Origin: Notolepis coatsorum
Lineage: Eukaryota; Chordata; Actinopteri; Aulopiformes; Paralepididae
Assembly: GCA_963971535.1 (NCBI GenBank)
Contig: OZ020585.1
Coordinates: 157,304,915 to 157,368,914 of the forward strand
Reading direction: 5' to 3'
DNA: 64,000 nucleotides
Shown: positions 10,911-22,190 of the stretch, piece by piece
How the letters are laid out: each line of letters starts with the position of its first letter
Position numbering within the stretch: position 1 is the stretch's first letter
Translations under genes and position numbers: made by a program
The notes under the pieces: generated by a model
What the model was told of the DNA's origin: nothing
The model's database searches: none
The model's input: the letters and a program-made list of their open reading frames with translations, nothing else

Positions 10911-11111
10911 TACACTGTATATTGACTGTAGAACGGGAGCTCTCTCTCGCTCTCTCTTTTGCTATATGTTGACTGTATCATGCCCCGCCTCGGGCAGCGC
11001 TATTATTTAAGAATATGTTGACTGTATAAAAAAAAAATATATATATATATATATATCGCGTTAAATCTCGCACAGGGCCTCGCATTTCTCCCAGGCGGCC
11101 CTGGGTACACA

Positions 11112-11877
11112 CTGGGTTAAGGTCTTCTACTATGGACAGATAAACATACAACAGCATGGCAAGCCAACACATGACAGTGAACGTAACCCAAAATACAGTC
11201 CAGCCACTGAAGAGTCGATTAGAGTCATTGAGGAGACCTACAACAAATATGTGGAAAAACCTCCCCCCTCTCAAGATGTGACAGAGCCAATCGAGAGTGA
11301 GGAAGGGGAGTCTGAGATGGAGGAGGTGAAGGAGATGGAGGAGGTGACTGCATCTCAAACCATGGAGGGGAAAGGAGATGAGGTCCCTACTGTAGCTACA
11401 GACGTGACCAAGAAGAAAAACAAACCGAAGAATAAGAAAAAGAAGGAGACCAAGAGAGCAATGAAAGGACATGAAGAGAGTCAGGACAAACCTGTCAAAG
11501 AGAACACCAGGACAACCAGTCAAAGACCCAACTCTTCTGGAAGTAAGGCAGAAGTTGACCCATCATCAATTCGATCGTATTTCCAACCTGCAAAAGCCAT
11601 AAGTGCGAAGCGACAGAGGGAAATTGGATTACTAAGCTCAGAATCTGGGACCAGCCCACCAGTAAAGAAGCGGGCTGATGACCAGGAAGATATTCAACAG
11701 CCACCTGGCCAACAACAAAGCCTCCAAGTCTCAACCAAAGCAGGTGCCATGCCAGAGATGGCCAGCAGGCCACCAGCAGGTGAACATGGTGTGACAGGAG
11801 GGGCGCTCAGTAAGCCCCAGGCGACATCAGAGGAACAGAGTTCCCACCCAGTCAACTCTGGGGGTCCCTGCCCCTGA
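11112..11877 (+). pseudogene. LINE ORF1, 3' part
   Basis: This continues ORF1 in the same phase after the hAT insertion (WVKVFYYGQ...). The protein becomes strongly charged: an acidic stretch (EEGESEMEEVKEMEEV), then a Lys-rich basic block (KKKNKPKNKKKKETK), then Gln/Pro-rich sequence ending at the stop at 11875-11877. Basic blocks like this fit nucleic-acid binding by ORF1. It overlaps nothing and precedes the endonuclease frame by 109 bp. Confidence 0.65.
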
Positions 11878-11986
11878 TCAAGTGGGCCTTCCACAGGGTT
11901 CAAGACCGAAGAGTGATCATCCATCCTAGAAGACATGTTACATTCACCATGTTATCTATTATCACTTATCACATTAACCGTTTATT

Positions 11987-13090
11987 ATGGATGCCATAGT
12001 CAACCTGCCGAAAGGCCTAGTCCTTGCGCACATTAATATATGTAGCCTGAGGAACAAAACTCATGACCTTGCTCTATTCTTGGAGTCAAATAAGGTTGAT
12101 ATTCTAGCAGTTTCAGAAACTCACCTGGACAGCTCCTTCGAAGATTCTGAGGTTGAGATTTATGGTTTCACAATTTACAGACATGATAGAAACAGGTTTG
12201 GTGGTGGTGTGGCAATTTTTATTCGTGAACATTTCCCTGTGAAATTTAGGCAGGATTTAATGATAAATGATATTGAAGCTATATGGCTACAAGTGCAACT
12301 CCCACACCTGAAACCTATATTTATTGGCTGCTGTTATAGGGCACCCAGTGCCAATATACAGTATTTAAGTAGCTTGTGTGACATGTTGGACAGGGCCACA
12401 GAGGAAAATAGAGAGTTGTACTGTCTTGGTGATTTTAATATTGATTGGCTTTCTGAAAACTGTCCTCTGAAGAACAAGTTCAAAACCATAACTGACACCT
12501 GTGGATTATTGCAATTAATTTTCCAACCAACGAGAATTTCCATGAATAATTTTGGGGTTAAAACTTCTAAATGTATTGATCACATTTACACTAATACTCC
12601 CGATCTGTGCTCTTCACCCGTTTCAGTCCCAGTTGGCTTCAGTGACCATCATTTAGTTGCTGTCTCCAGGAGAACTAAGCTACCTAGGGCCTGTCCCAAA
12701 ATTATAATTTCTAGATCATATAAGAAATGTAATGAAGATGTTTTTCTTGAAGATCTTAAGAATATTGAATGGGCTGATGTATGCACCATTGACGATCCTG
12801 AGATCTCTTTAAATTTATTTATGGAGCATTTTATGAAAATTGTGAACATTCATGCATCATTAAGGAAATTCACGGCTGAAGCAAAATGTGCGCCATGGAT
12901 AGATATAGTACTGAAGAACTTGATGGCTCAAAGGGACGAGGCCAAAAAGGTTGCTGCTCTTTCTGGATCTTCTGGTGACAGAAAACTTTATTGTACGTTA
13001 AGAAATCAGGTAACCAAAATGAATAAAATAAATAAAAGAACCTACTATCAAAAGAGAATTTCTGAAAGCGGTAATGACAGTAAAAAATGA
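11987..13090 (+). pseudogene. LINE endonuclease domain (start of ORF2)
   Basis: The frame encodes an AP-endonuclease-like nuclease that would nick target DNA. The visible motifs in order are LAHINICSLRNK (Asn), AVSETHLD (catalytic Glu), YCLGDFNIDW (Asp/Asn), DHIYTN and GFSDHHLV (the Ser-Asp-His end motif). All key residues seem present. It ends with a Lys-rich linker and a stop at 13088-13090, while RT continues in another frame from about 13444, so at least one frameshift lies between. Confidence 0.85.
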
Positions 13091-13443
13091 TGTAATGTAA
13101 TGAAGGAAATCATGGGTAAAAAGATGACCTCCATTTCTTTTGTAGAATCAGATGGCGTCTACTTGACTAAGCCACTTCAGATCGCAAATTATTTTAATGA
13201 TTATTTTGTCAACAAGGTCTCTAAACTTAGAGATAATATGGACAGTACTGTCAATTCTAACTCTGATGAATAATAAGATGTGCACTTTTGAATTCCGCCA
13301 GATTTATGCTGGAATGGTTGAAAGGTTGTTGAGCTCTCTACCTGTTGGCGGGCCTGTTGGTACTGACCTCCTTGACAGCAAGTTGTTAAGAATATCTGCG
13401 GCATAATGTTTCGAAACCAATCTGTCATATTTTTAATAGATGT

Positions 13444-14841
13444 TTGATTAGTGGCGTGTGTCCAAAATTGTGGAAGGAGGGAAAGATCATCCCAATACCT
13501 AAAGACACAAAAGCAACTTTATGTGGTCCCAATAGCAGGCCTATCAGCATTTTGCCAGTACATAGCAAACTGTTGGAAAAAATTGTGTATGAGCAAATAC
13601 AAGTCTATTTCTCTGCTAATGGTTTAACTACTTTAATCCAACATGCGTATAGGCCTGGTCATTCCACCTGTACCGCCATCACTCAAATGTCTGATAGTTG
13701 GCTCACCTCTATGGACAACTCAAAGCTCAGTGGTACTGTATTACTTGATTTTAGCGCAGCCTTCGATGTAATCGACCACAACATTTTAACGTCTAAACTT
13801 GTGTGCTATGGTTTTAAATCCTCTGCAATCCAATGGGTTAGGAGTTATCTGTCGGCCAGGTCGCAGAGAGTTTATTTGAATGGGGCTCTATCGAGCAGTA
13901 GGGCCCTGGACTGTGGGGTCCCGCAAGGAAGTTGCCTAGGACCCCTCTTATTCTAAATTCTTACAAATGACATGCCGTTTGCAATTAGTAGAGCTAATTT
14001 GACAATGTATGCCGACGATTCCACTATTTATTATGCGGCTGCAACATGTACAGAGCTTAGTCAGGTTCTGTCTAGTGAGCTGAGCATTATATATAACTGG
14101 ATAAAATCAAATAAACTCATACTTAATTTATCAAAAACAAAGTGCATAATATTCGGCTCTAATTATAGACTATCACACAATCCCAAATTGAATTTACAGA
14201 TTGAGGGTCAAACCATTGAACAGGTAAAGACTGTGAAGCTTTTAGGACTCTGGCTTGATGGTGCATTGTCTTGGTCCGATCACATCAACAAGGTGGTTGC
14301 CAAAATGGGTAGAGCGGTTGCAGTCACACGGAAGTGCTCACCTTATCTTACATCAGTGCTGTTTCTTCAAGTTGTGTGCTCTATGGTTTTATGTCATTTA
14401 GACTACTGCTCTGTAGTATGGTCATCTGCATTCAATGGTCTACTCAGAAAACTACAAGTAGCTCAAAACAAGGCAGCTAGACTGGTCCTAGGCTGCTCAC
14501 CTAGGGCTAGTGTAGTTGACATGCATGCACGTCTCTCTTGGCTCAGTGTTAAGGTAAGATTATCTGCTAACTTAATTACATATTTTCATAGAGTTACTCA
14601 AACTCCAAAGTTCCTGTATAATTGCATTGTGTACAGCGCAAGTACTCACACACATTCAACCAGAGGGACAAGAGGTGGATTGATTAATTTACCTCTACCT
14701 AAGTCTAATTTTATGAAAAGGGCAGTATTTTATAGGGCGATAGTATCCTGGAACTGTCTTCCCAGAGATGTTAGGAACATCAAAGAAAAGGCTAGTTTTA
14801 AAATAAATCTTAAACACTATTTACACTTGCACACACATTAA
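13444..14841 (+). pseudogene. LINE reverse transcriptase with one nonsense codon
   Basis: The frame encodes the RT core: WKEGKIIPIPK, NSRPISILPV, LLDFSAAFDVIDH (catalytic Asp), CGVPQGSCLGPLLF, then after an in-frame TAA at 13954-13956 it continues in the same phase to TMYADDSTIY (YADD at 14008-14019) and the C-terminal thumb/connection (SKTKCIIFGS, VKLLGLWLD, LDYCSVVWSS, KAARLVLG). Apart from that stop the core motifs are intact. The stop follows GPLLF directly, where relatives read on through a hydrophobic segment. Confidence 0.87.
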
Positions 14842-15420
14842 CATTTTGTATTCAGCACAGCTGGAATACATGCACACCCTGATAAATTGTTTTATTTTGG
14901 TATAACTGGATTTTATCTCTTGTTTTTCATCTCCTGTTTTACATTTCTTTTTTTCTATGATACATGTTTTACTCTATTCTGATTAATTGTCTTTGTGATT
15001 GTAGCGACTATCCTGATGTCATAATACACGTGATGAGCCAAACAATAATTACTTCATAATGCTGTTAATAATACTTAAACCGAGCGAGGGTACGTGCGTG
15101 TGTTCATGCGGTAAAAACCGTGAGATCTCTCCGTCACCCATACCTAAATACATTGATTGACATAGCCTACACCTGTGCCTTTATTCAAAACATATGTGCT
15201 CCGTGCTGCCACCCAGTGCTCCGTGCTGCCACCCAGTGATGAACTTAACAAACTACAAACTAAGCACAAAAACCATCAAATAGCTCCTGACCTACAGTGA
15301 TATATGCTAGGTGTATGTTATCTTGTTGTGTATATGTATGTTGTTGGACCCCAGGAAGACTAGCTGCCGCTAAGGCGTCAGCTAATGGGGATCCGTTTAA
15401 ATAAACAAAAACAAAAAAAA
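14842..15420 (+). other. LINE 3' untranslated region
   Basis: AT-rich sequence between the RT stop and the element tail. It contains a 20-bp tandem duplication (CTCCGTGCTGCCACCCAGTG twice, near 15199-15238). The terminal TTGGACCCCAGGAAGACTAG ... GCTAATGGGGATCC stretch and A-rich end mark the 3' terminus. Confidence 0.6.
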
Positions 15421-15423
15421 AAC

Positions 15424-15529
<106 letters not shown>

Positions 15530-15639
15530 CAGAAACAAACATAGTATCAATGAGAGCATCAATAATACACCTGAGTGAAGTCTAGTAAAAAAATGTAAAA
15601 AATTTAAATTCAAATCTTTTTATTTTATTAAAAGTTAAT

Positions 15640-15713
15640 CATGAGTTTAAAAAAATAGTGGCGTTAATAGAATCGGGCGATAACGCGTTAATACCACGTT
15701 AACTTTGATAGCC
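15640..15713. mobile_element. Right end of the interrupted hAT-like element
   Basis: The sequence GCGATAACGCGTTAATACC ... CGTTAACTTTGATAGCCT matches the usual right end of the fish hAT-type element whose left end lies at 7521. It supports a nest: hAT-like element, then LINE, then a second hAT. Confidence 0.45.
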
Positions 15714-16016
15714 TTATGAATAGTTTGTTTACAGATCAATCTAAAACACACTTGTGTGGACTTTCAAAAAAAAAGAAAAAAAAATCACAAAGGTACATAT
15801 TCAAAGTAAGCTCACACACAAAATCCAAACTCAATAACCGAAAAAAGGAATAGGCTGAAGCACATGCTTATTTCTGCCTATCCTTTACAATTCTTAAAAA
15901 CTAAATATACTTTAATATAAGAAAGAAAAACTTAAAATATGCTGCAAGATATAGTAATTATTAAATTTTTTTATTATAAAAATAAAATAAATTTTTTTAA
16001 ACAGATGTTTGATGTT
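15714..16016. other. AT-rich sequence without features
   Basis: Poly-A/T runs and no recognisable element; possibly the 3' side of the minus-strand LINE fragment that follows. Confidence 0.5.
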
Positions 16017-16510
16017 TTACTCAAAACTGTACTCCTGAATTATTTTATCCTTTAAGGCCTTTTTAAATCTCCCCTGAGAAGTACACAACTTCAACCCGTC
16101 ACTAAGGCTATTACACAATTTAACTCTAGCTTTTACATTAGTTCTTACCTTTTTACATGTTTTAAGAATACACAACCCTCTTAAATGATACTTTCCTTCT
16201 CTTGATTGAAAGAGACATTGAATACAAACTGGTGGGTTCTTACTCTTAGCACGAAAAATGATCTCCAAGGTTTTTATGTACACCATATCTACACATTTTA
16301 ATGTGCAGGACTTTATGAATAATGGATTTGTCGATTCAAGGTAACTAGCGCTTTGTGTATTATTCTAATAGCTCTTTTCTGTAGTTTAATAATAGGATCT
16401 ATATTTGTTTTATAAACATTCCCCCAGACCTCAACACAATACGACATGTAGCCTATGGCACAACAAGTGAAAAATACAATATATGCAAACATTTCTGATT
16501 TAACAGCTCC
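16017..16510 (-). pseudogene. C-terminal end of a LINE reverse transcriptase, minus strand
   Basis: On the minus strand the segment reads the end of a non-LTR RT: CVEVWGNVYKTNIDPIIKLQ, KRAIRIIHKA, then KVRTNVKAR and LCNSLSDGLKLCTSQGRFKK. These blocks mark the C terminus of a common fish LINE. The 5' part is missing, and frames change between the two halves (around 16330), so this is a truncated relic. Confidence 0.7.
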
Positions 16511-16579
16511 CTTGTTTTGTACAGAATGCCAACAGATTTGGCTAATTTACCTTTGATATATTGTATATATATATATATA

Positions 16580-16660
16580 CAGGTGCATCTAAATCAATTA
16601 GAATATCAAGGACAATTAATTTATTTCAGTAATTCAATAAAAAAAGTTAAAATCATATAG
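16580..16660. mobile_element. Terminal fragment of a DNA transposon
   Basis: CAGGTGCATCTAAATCAATT followed by AGAATATCAAGG and TTTATTTCAGTAATTC matches my memory of one end of a frequent vertebrate element (CAGGTGCATCTCAATAAATT...). The other end was not found; a minus-strand L2 begins right after it. Confidence 0.45.
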
Positions 16661-16969
16661 GTCAAGGTCAACATTATTTATATAGCACATTTAAAATCAA
16701 CCGGAGTTGTACCAAAGTGCTGTACAATACAAACACAGAAATACTAAAAGAAATATAAAATATAGTATACACACAAAGACATATAACTACAATAAAGTTT
16801 AAAAAACAATCACGACACGACCAAGCCTCAGAAAGCCAATAAAAACAGGTGCGTCTTCAGCTGTGCCTTAAAAGTCTGTAGGGTCTGGGCAGACCTAATT
16901 TGCAGTGGAAGACTGTTCCATAACTTAGGGGCAGCCACCGCAAAAGCTCGATCGCCTTTAGTCTTTAGC

Positions 16970-17365
16970 CTAGACCTTGGGACATTTATTTGCTGACCTC
17001 AGTGCTCTAGCAGGGGTACAAAGATAGAGGAGTTCAGCTAGATACTGAGGGGCCAGACCATTTAAGGCCTTGGACACAAACATGGCAATTTTAAAATCAA
17101 TTCTGAAATGAACAGGGAGCCAGTGCAGGGAAGCCAGTACTGGTCTGATGTGCTCACGCCTCTTTGTGCCGGTCAAGAGGCGTGCAGCAGCGTTCTGCAC
17201 TAGCTGCAGGCGTCGCAAGGAGAGCTGGTCGAGACCCACATACTGGGCATTACAATAGTCCAGCCTAGATGATATAAAAGCATGGATGACCCTCTCCAGG
17301 TCATTGGGAGAGAGGTAGGGCTTTACCTTTGCCAAGAGCCTCAGCTGAAAAAAGGAGCCTTTCAC
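16970..17365 (-). pseudogene. L2 RT, C-terminal part
   Basis: 131 codons with the L2 C-terminal blocks: HAFISSRLDYCNAQYVGL, LQLVQNAAARLLTGTKR, HIRPVLASLHWLPVHFRIDF and FKIAMFVSKALNGLAP. These belong to the thumb and connection region downstream of the polymerase active site. The active-site YADD segment between this and the upstream piece is interrupted. Confidence 0.85.
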
Positions 17366-17621
17366 TACAGACCCAATCTGTCTGTCAAATTTTAGATCAT
17401 TGTCAAAGGTCCAAGGTCCAAGGCTTTTTTTTTAATAAAATTTCGTTTTTTGGCATCGAGGGGCCCTAAAGCACCAGCAGAGTTTCCCAACCGGTCCAGA
17501 TGCCCAAACACAATTACCTCCGTCTTACCGTCATTAAGATTGAGGAAGTTTAGGTCCATCCAAATCGTAATGTCGGCAAGAGCAGCTAGCAGAGGTTCAA
17601 TACAGTCCTTGCACTCTACTT

Positions 17622-17984
17622 TTAGAGGAAGATAAATTTGGACATCATCCGCATAGCAATGAAAAAAACATTATGTTTGCGTAGAATAGAACCTAAGAGC
17701 AGCATATATAAAGAAAATAACAAGGGACCCAGGATGGAGCCTTGGGGAACACCACAGGTAAGAGGGGCCACATTTGAGGAGAATTCACCCAGATGAACAG
17801 AGAAACTCTTATCAGTCAGGTACGACTGAAGTAACATAAGGGCAGTACCTCTGATGCCAACACACTGTTCTAGGCTGGATAAAAGGGTCTTATGATCCAC
17901 CGTATCAAAGGCAGCGGTCAAATCCAATGTTACCATAATAGCAGCACACCCAGAGTCCACAGTTAAAACAAGGTCATTGAACAT
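17622..17984 (-). pseudogene. L2 RT, catalytic-core part
   Basis: 120 codons with VTLDLTAAFDTVDHKTLL (first catalytic Asp) and CGVPQGSILGPLLFSLYML. The frame then runs into divergent sequence instead of the YADD block: the + strand near 17640 encodes the displaced ADD region in another frame. The piece is 5'-truncated at about 18000. Confidence 0.85.
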
Positions 17985-18000
17985 TCTTAAAAGAGCAGTC

Positions 18001-18446
18001 TTTTCTTCACTATTTTGGAATCATGTAGAATCTTTTGATTGAGCTTGTTTTTTTTAAAGAAAAAATGTATCATTTAGATGCCTTTATTTCATATTCGACG
18101 CAGACGGTAGACTATATATAGCACATTTTGTTTGGTTTTCAGTTTTCAATCCATAATAAGTTAACAGAAAAAATAAGTACACAACCACATTATTTCAACC
18201 TAATAAAACTATGTTTATTGTCATTGTTTTAAGAACACAAGGTGACTTGGTAATACTCACATTTTGAGTAAAAAGAATCCCACTGGTCACAATGGTGACC
18301 GTAATAAGGTTTTTGTTATAAGGCTCTGAAAATGTTACTGAATGATGTATCAATGTATTTCCAGCTAAATTGAAATAATAAAGGGTCTCAATTAAATATG
18401 TGTAGTGTCACTGAGGCACACCCTCCTCCAATCCCTCCACCGGAGC
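18001..18446. other. Unassigned AT-rich sequence
   Basis: No element recognised. The stretch may include the far end of the transposon fragment that starts at 16580, but no matching inverted terminus is visible. Confidence 0.4.
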
Positions 18447-18519
18447 AAGGCCAGAGAGAGAGAGGAGAGAGAGGAGAGAGAGGAGAGGAGAGGAGAGGAG
18501 AGGAGAGGAGAGGAGAGGA

Positions 18520-18554
<35 letters not shown>

Positions 18555-18592
18555 GAGAGAAAGGAGAGGGAGAGAGGGAGAGAGAGAAAGAC
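18447..18592. repeat. GA-rich low-complexity repeat
   Basis: Runs of GAGA, a GGAGA pentamer array (GAGGAGAGGAGAGGAGAGG, near 18480-18520) and further GA dinucleotides. It is a strand-asymmetric polypurine tract of about 145 bp. Confidence 0.93.
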
Positions 18593-19792
18593 GCTCAAGT
18601 TAAATAAACCGCTGCTTACCTGAGATCCCTGGCACTGTTTTGCTTTACTGAGCTCCGTTATCTGGGGTAGTAGTTGGTTGGTCGGTCCCTTTAAGCTGCA
18701 CACCGGAGCATCTTTTAATCCAGCTGTTTGCTGTTTTCGGACATTTCGTTGATGCGTCGCTCGACACTTCGAGCTGACATGGGGATATCTTTTATCCTTG
18801 ATTTGATTGTCTCTTTGTTTGGCAAGACTTCAACATAAGTACACACAGCACGGTCCTTCTGACACACAAACCCGTAGTAGTCTGTCCACGAGGGCTGGAA
18901 TGCCCGCATTTCGTTTGCTTTAACTTTCTTAGCTGTGCATCATGACAGAATGCAACGCAGCACTGTGATTTTACCTGTGAACTGCGCGAGGCCAGCTGCC
19001 TGCTGACAGCTGAGCACCATGGGATGTACCATGTATTAGCTGTCATAGGGGTGTGCAAACCAGTCAACTTACAAAAACTAGCCTGTTGGAGGATTTCAAC
19101 AAGATAAATGCGAAATATTTCACTATAATATTTCAAAGCGAAGTAAAAAAATATATAATAATAATAATTGGAGAATTGGATTGTAGAATTGGATCACTGG
19201 GGCACAGCTGAGTGGTCTAAATACGCCGATGGCTATGACGAGGTCTAAAACCCTCGTCATAGTATATGTATTATATATATAATTATATATAATATATTAT
19301 ATATTCATTAAACACAGAGTGAATTAAATTAAACACAAATACAGAATATATAGCAAAATGCACGAGGAAATGCACAACAAAATAGTTCAGTGAAGTAATA
19401 ATACTTACTCATCTGTCACAGGAGTCTTCAATAACATTGAATGTCCATCCATTTTGTGAATCCATTAGTTATCTGATGAGACAGACGGTACCGTCAGGCT
19501 GCTCCTTCAGATCGTCTCTGATAACAGGATCATCAGCAGCATCATTAGCACGGATAGTGTAGCCTGGTACTTCAAATGCTTCTCTGGGAACGTGCATACA
19601 GCTTGGTTTTATCCAAAAATGTTGTCTGGTGACTCAACGTCCTCCTGGTTTGCATGTCGGAGAGATGAGGAGAGATTACCAAAAAAGGTCATGTGACACA
19701 TTAAGATTTTCAAATGAACGCCAAAATGAACTCCATCTCTATGTATAATATACATAGAGAGGTGTCAATATTACAGAGTTAATTTTGGCATC

Positions 19793-19793
<1 letters not shown>
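18593..19793. other. Intron sequence, no gene; one short hairpin
   Basis: Nothing coding was seen. A perfect 11-bp hairpin stem lies at 19233-19243 (CTATGACGAGG) and 19252-19262 (CCTCGTCATAG). It follows an AGCTGAGTGGTCTAA motif that resembles a polymerase III A box, so a decayed tRNA-like SINE head is possible but unproven. A second short palindrome surrounds TGTATAATATACATAGA near 19750. Confidence 0.4.

Positions 19794-19832
<39 letters not shown>
19794..19832. repeat. (TA)n microsatellite
   Basis: About 39 bp of TA dinucleotides. Confidence 0.95.
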
Positions 19833-19834
<2 letters not shown>

Positions 19835-19937
19835 TGTATATCCTGTACTGTGCAGAGCTACATTATACTGTGCTATATAACATTATAATAAATAAAAATA
19901 AAAATTAATACAATAAAAAGAAACAAGTGTTTTCCAA

Positions 19938-20092
19938 AACGTTATCTTGTCAGGTTCAGGGTTAGAAGAACACAGGTTGGGTTCCTAAAGGTTAACTTGT
20001 GAGGTTTAGGGTTAGAACAACACAGTTTGGGTTCCCAAATGTTATCTTGTGAGGTTTAGGGTTAGAAGAACACAGGTTGGGTTCCTAAACGA
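19938..20092. repeat. 50-bp tandem repeat, three copies
   Basis: Three units of about 50 bp start with GTTATCTTGT or GTTAACTTGT and contain GAGGTTTAGGGTTAGAA and CACAGGTTGGGTTCC. The TTAGGGTTAG core is telomere-like, but the unit as a whole is not. Confidence 0.9.
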
Positions 20093-20229
20093 CCCCTCGA
20101 GGCGCCTCATTCATGTCCAATTTCATTCCATGTTCTGCGTTTATTAATTTCCACCACCAGCATCACCCAATTCAACTGAATGAGGTATTGATTAGCTAGA
20201 CCAGGTGTGCTGGTGGTGGAATTTAACAA

Positions 20230-20450
20230 CCCATGTACATTATTGCACTACCTCTCTACAGTACCTCATTTTTGCATTTTTGCATTTGTTTGAATTTTGT
20301 GTTTGCATTTTGCATTTTTACTTTAGTTTTGTATTGTATATTTTGTATAGTGCTCATACAGAACCAAGCATTTCACTGTAACATACATTATCCATTATTA
20401 TACGTACCTTATATGTGACAAATAAAACAAAACTTGAATTTGAATTAAAC
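20230..20450 (+). mobile_element. LINE 3' tail fragment
   Basis: The end reads CATTTCACTGTAACATAC ... TGTGACAAATAAAACAAAAC followed by TTGAATTTGAATT. This is the 3' end signature of common fish LINEs. Only the untranslated tail is present. Confidence 0.55.
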
Positions 20451-21214
20451 AGTATATGGAATGACTGGATGGGGTGTGCCTCTTGGAGCTGTTTGAGAAC
20501 CGAACACGTGTTCCTCTATACCTCTCCACAAGATATGTGCACACACGTATATTTATATACAAACTATATATGTAATATCGTTGTCAGATGACAGTCTTGT
20601 AAGATGTTAGCTCTCCGCTCCTCGTCTGGGCTGTTTGTTAGAGACGCACAAGGCGGCAGACACGGCTGGTTCAGCTTCTGATGTTCATAACCATGAAAGC
20701 TGCCATTTTTATCCGGAGATAGAAATAGATCCTGTTGCTCTCTGTAATAATACACCCCATGATGCTCCAGCAAGCCAGGGAGTCTGAACAGCGTCCACAC
20801 ATAGTAGCTCAGTCGTGGCTGTGGTTTCCTGCTTAGCTACTGTACGACTGAGCTTCGTCTAAAAGTATAAAAATAGAGCTTAGTTCAGCTCGGTGGAGCT
20901 GTTTACTTTCCCAACTCCTTCTGAAGTGCCGTTTCAAAAGGAGACATAAATTGTCATCTGTATGCAAATGGCCTCTGGCAATAAAATGATGTAGTTAATT
21001 CAGACTTTTAGTTTAAAAGAAAAGAGGAACTGAAAGATGCAGGCGGTCGTTCGTCTCAGGCTTTGTTTTCCAAGCATCAAACATTGTTTCATCATGTCTG
21101 TGTTGCATCACTCACTGACTGTAGAGACTCTAATAAAGCTGTTGTCTGTAATCATTACTACACATGATACTGCAGCATTTATAAAGATTAATGAATAATT
21201 TACAAAGAAGAATA
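20451..21214. other. Intron sequence without recognised features
   Basis: Single-copy looking sequence; both strands have only short frames and no recognised domain. Confidence 0.5.
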
Positions 21215-21505
21215 TAGATTTACACACATTAATGATTTACACACACTACTGATTTACACACAACTGTTTTACACACATTCATGATTTACACACACTACTG
21301 ATTTACACACACTACTGATTTACACACGCTACTGATTTACACACACTACTGATTTACACACACTACTGATTTACACACACTACTGATTTACACACACTAC
21401 CACACACTACTGATTTACACACACTACTGATTTACACACATTAATGATTTACACACACTACTGATTTACACACATTAATGATTTACACACTACTGATTTA
21501 CACAC
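21215..21505. repeat. ~17-bp minisatellite
   Basis: About 17 units of CTACTGATTTACACACA with variants (TTAATGATTTACACACA, AACTGTTTTACACACA). Confidence 0.92.
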
Positions 21506-21529
21506 ACTGCACTACACACTATACCCACA

Positions 21530-21826
21530 CAGTGTTTGTTATATAGAAGCCTATAACTACCTTATCACTGATTGTACTGCCTCTTTGCACATCACACAGG
21601 ACATAGCATGGACCTAGCATGTCCTACCATGCTCTGTAAATAACTTATGTACATATACCAATATGCCCTAATCTGTTTACTTGTTTTATTGCACAATGTC
21701 GTTCTATTGGATTCTATTATATGTTATTACTATTGTATTATGCACATCGTTGCAGGCAGAACCACCCGCATTGCATTGTATACTCGTATGCCGTGACAAA
21801 TAAAACTCTTGACTTGACTTGACACT
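21530..21826 (+). mobile_element. Rex1-like LINE 3' tail
   Basis: This ends GTATGCCGTGACAAATAAAA followed by CTCTTGACTTGACTTGA. The same tail occurs at 37490-37650 and, inverted, at 62112-62240, where it is attached to an RT frame; that assigns this fragment to the same family. No coding part remains. Confidence 0.75.
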
Positions 21827-22044
21827 CTGATACACTGTGATACTACATTGTGACTATTGTATTGTAAATTAATGCTGTTTTTTTTTTATCATTGCTATGC
21901 TCCTAATTCTAAAATAGTATTACTATTTTATTGCTTCTGTACTACTTCATGTTAACGCTGCTGCTAGAACAAAGAACGTCACTCCTCAATGCTGATGAAA
22001 CAATGTGATGTGACAACAGAAACTGATTCCAGCTTCCTAAAAAG

Positions 22045-22190
22045 AGAGGGAACCCAGTCTAATCTAATCTTGTGTGTGTCTCTATTCCAGAGAGGGAACC
22101 CTGATCCAGTCTAATCTAATCTCTTGTGTCTCTATTCCGGAGAGGGAACCCTGATCCAGTCTAATCTAATCCCTTGTGTCTCTATTCCAG
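22045..22190 (+). repeat. Three tandem copies of a 50-bp 3' splice-site region
   Basis: Units 22045-22090, 22091-22140 and 22141-22190 each contain AGAGGGAACC, CAGTCTAATCTAATC, a pyrimidine-rich tract and CTATTCCAG. The third unit supplies the real acceptor (AG 22189-22190). The first also ends in CAG (22089-22090) and looks usable. The second ends in CCGG, so its acceptor is destroyed. Use of the first copy would add 100 nt and shift the reading frame. Confidence 0.95.

Larger units (their letters stand above)
9036..11103. mobile_element. hAT-type DNA transposon (2,068 bp, non-autonomous) inside LINE ORF1
   Basis: The ends are CAGGGCCGCCT and its inverse AGGCGGCCCTG, flanked on both sides by the exact 8-bp duplication GGTACACA (9028-9035 and 11104-11111). 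The pattern CAG...CTG plus an 8-bp duplication is diagnostic of hAT. Element plus one duplication is 2,076 bp, a multiple of three, so the interrupted ORF1 continues in frame on the far side. No transposase domain was recognised inside. The interior contains interlocked inverted repeats, a tandem duplication and CT/CA simple repeats. Confidence 0.92.
7996..15420 (+). mobile_element. Long LINE with ORF1, endonuclease and reverse transcriptase, defective
   Basis: A near-full-length non-LTR retrotransposon in the host gene's orientation. It begins AGGTAGTGGGGATTCCAAGA, and it carries an ORF1 (split by a DNA transposon), an apurinic-type endonuclease and a reverse transcriptase with FSAAFD, QGSCLGPLLF and YADDS blocks. 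The 3' end near 15340-15420 (GGACCCCAGGAAGACTAG followed by an A-rich tail) is the type seen in CR1/I-like fish LINEs. I favour the I/Nimb-like group but cannot place it firmly. A frameshift between endonuclease and RT and a nonsense codon at 13954 make it inactive. Confidence 0.8.
16661..18000 (-). mobile_element. L2-like LINE, minus strand, 5'-truncated
   Basis: The 3' tail is at 16661-16730 (ATTATTTATATAGCACATTT and AAAGTGCTGTACAATAC on the + strand, a typical L2 tail). RT pieces follow upstream at 16970-17365 and 17622-17984 on the minus strand. Frames differ between the pieces, and the endonuclease is missing. Confidence 0.85.

Noticed and set aside
11987..14841. Host endonuclease or polymerase gene
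   Set aside because: The endonuclease-RT order, frame breaks and LINE tail identify a retrotransposon.
18392..18703. Leu/Ser-rich minus-strand frame
   Set aside because: Produced by the GA-rich low-complexity tract.
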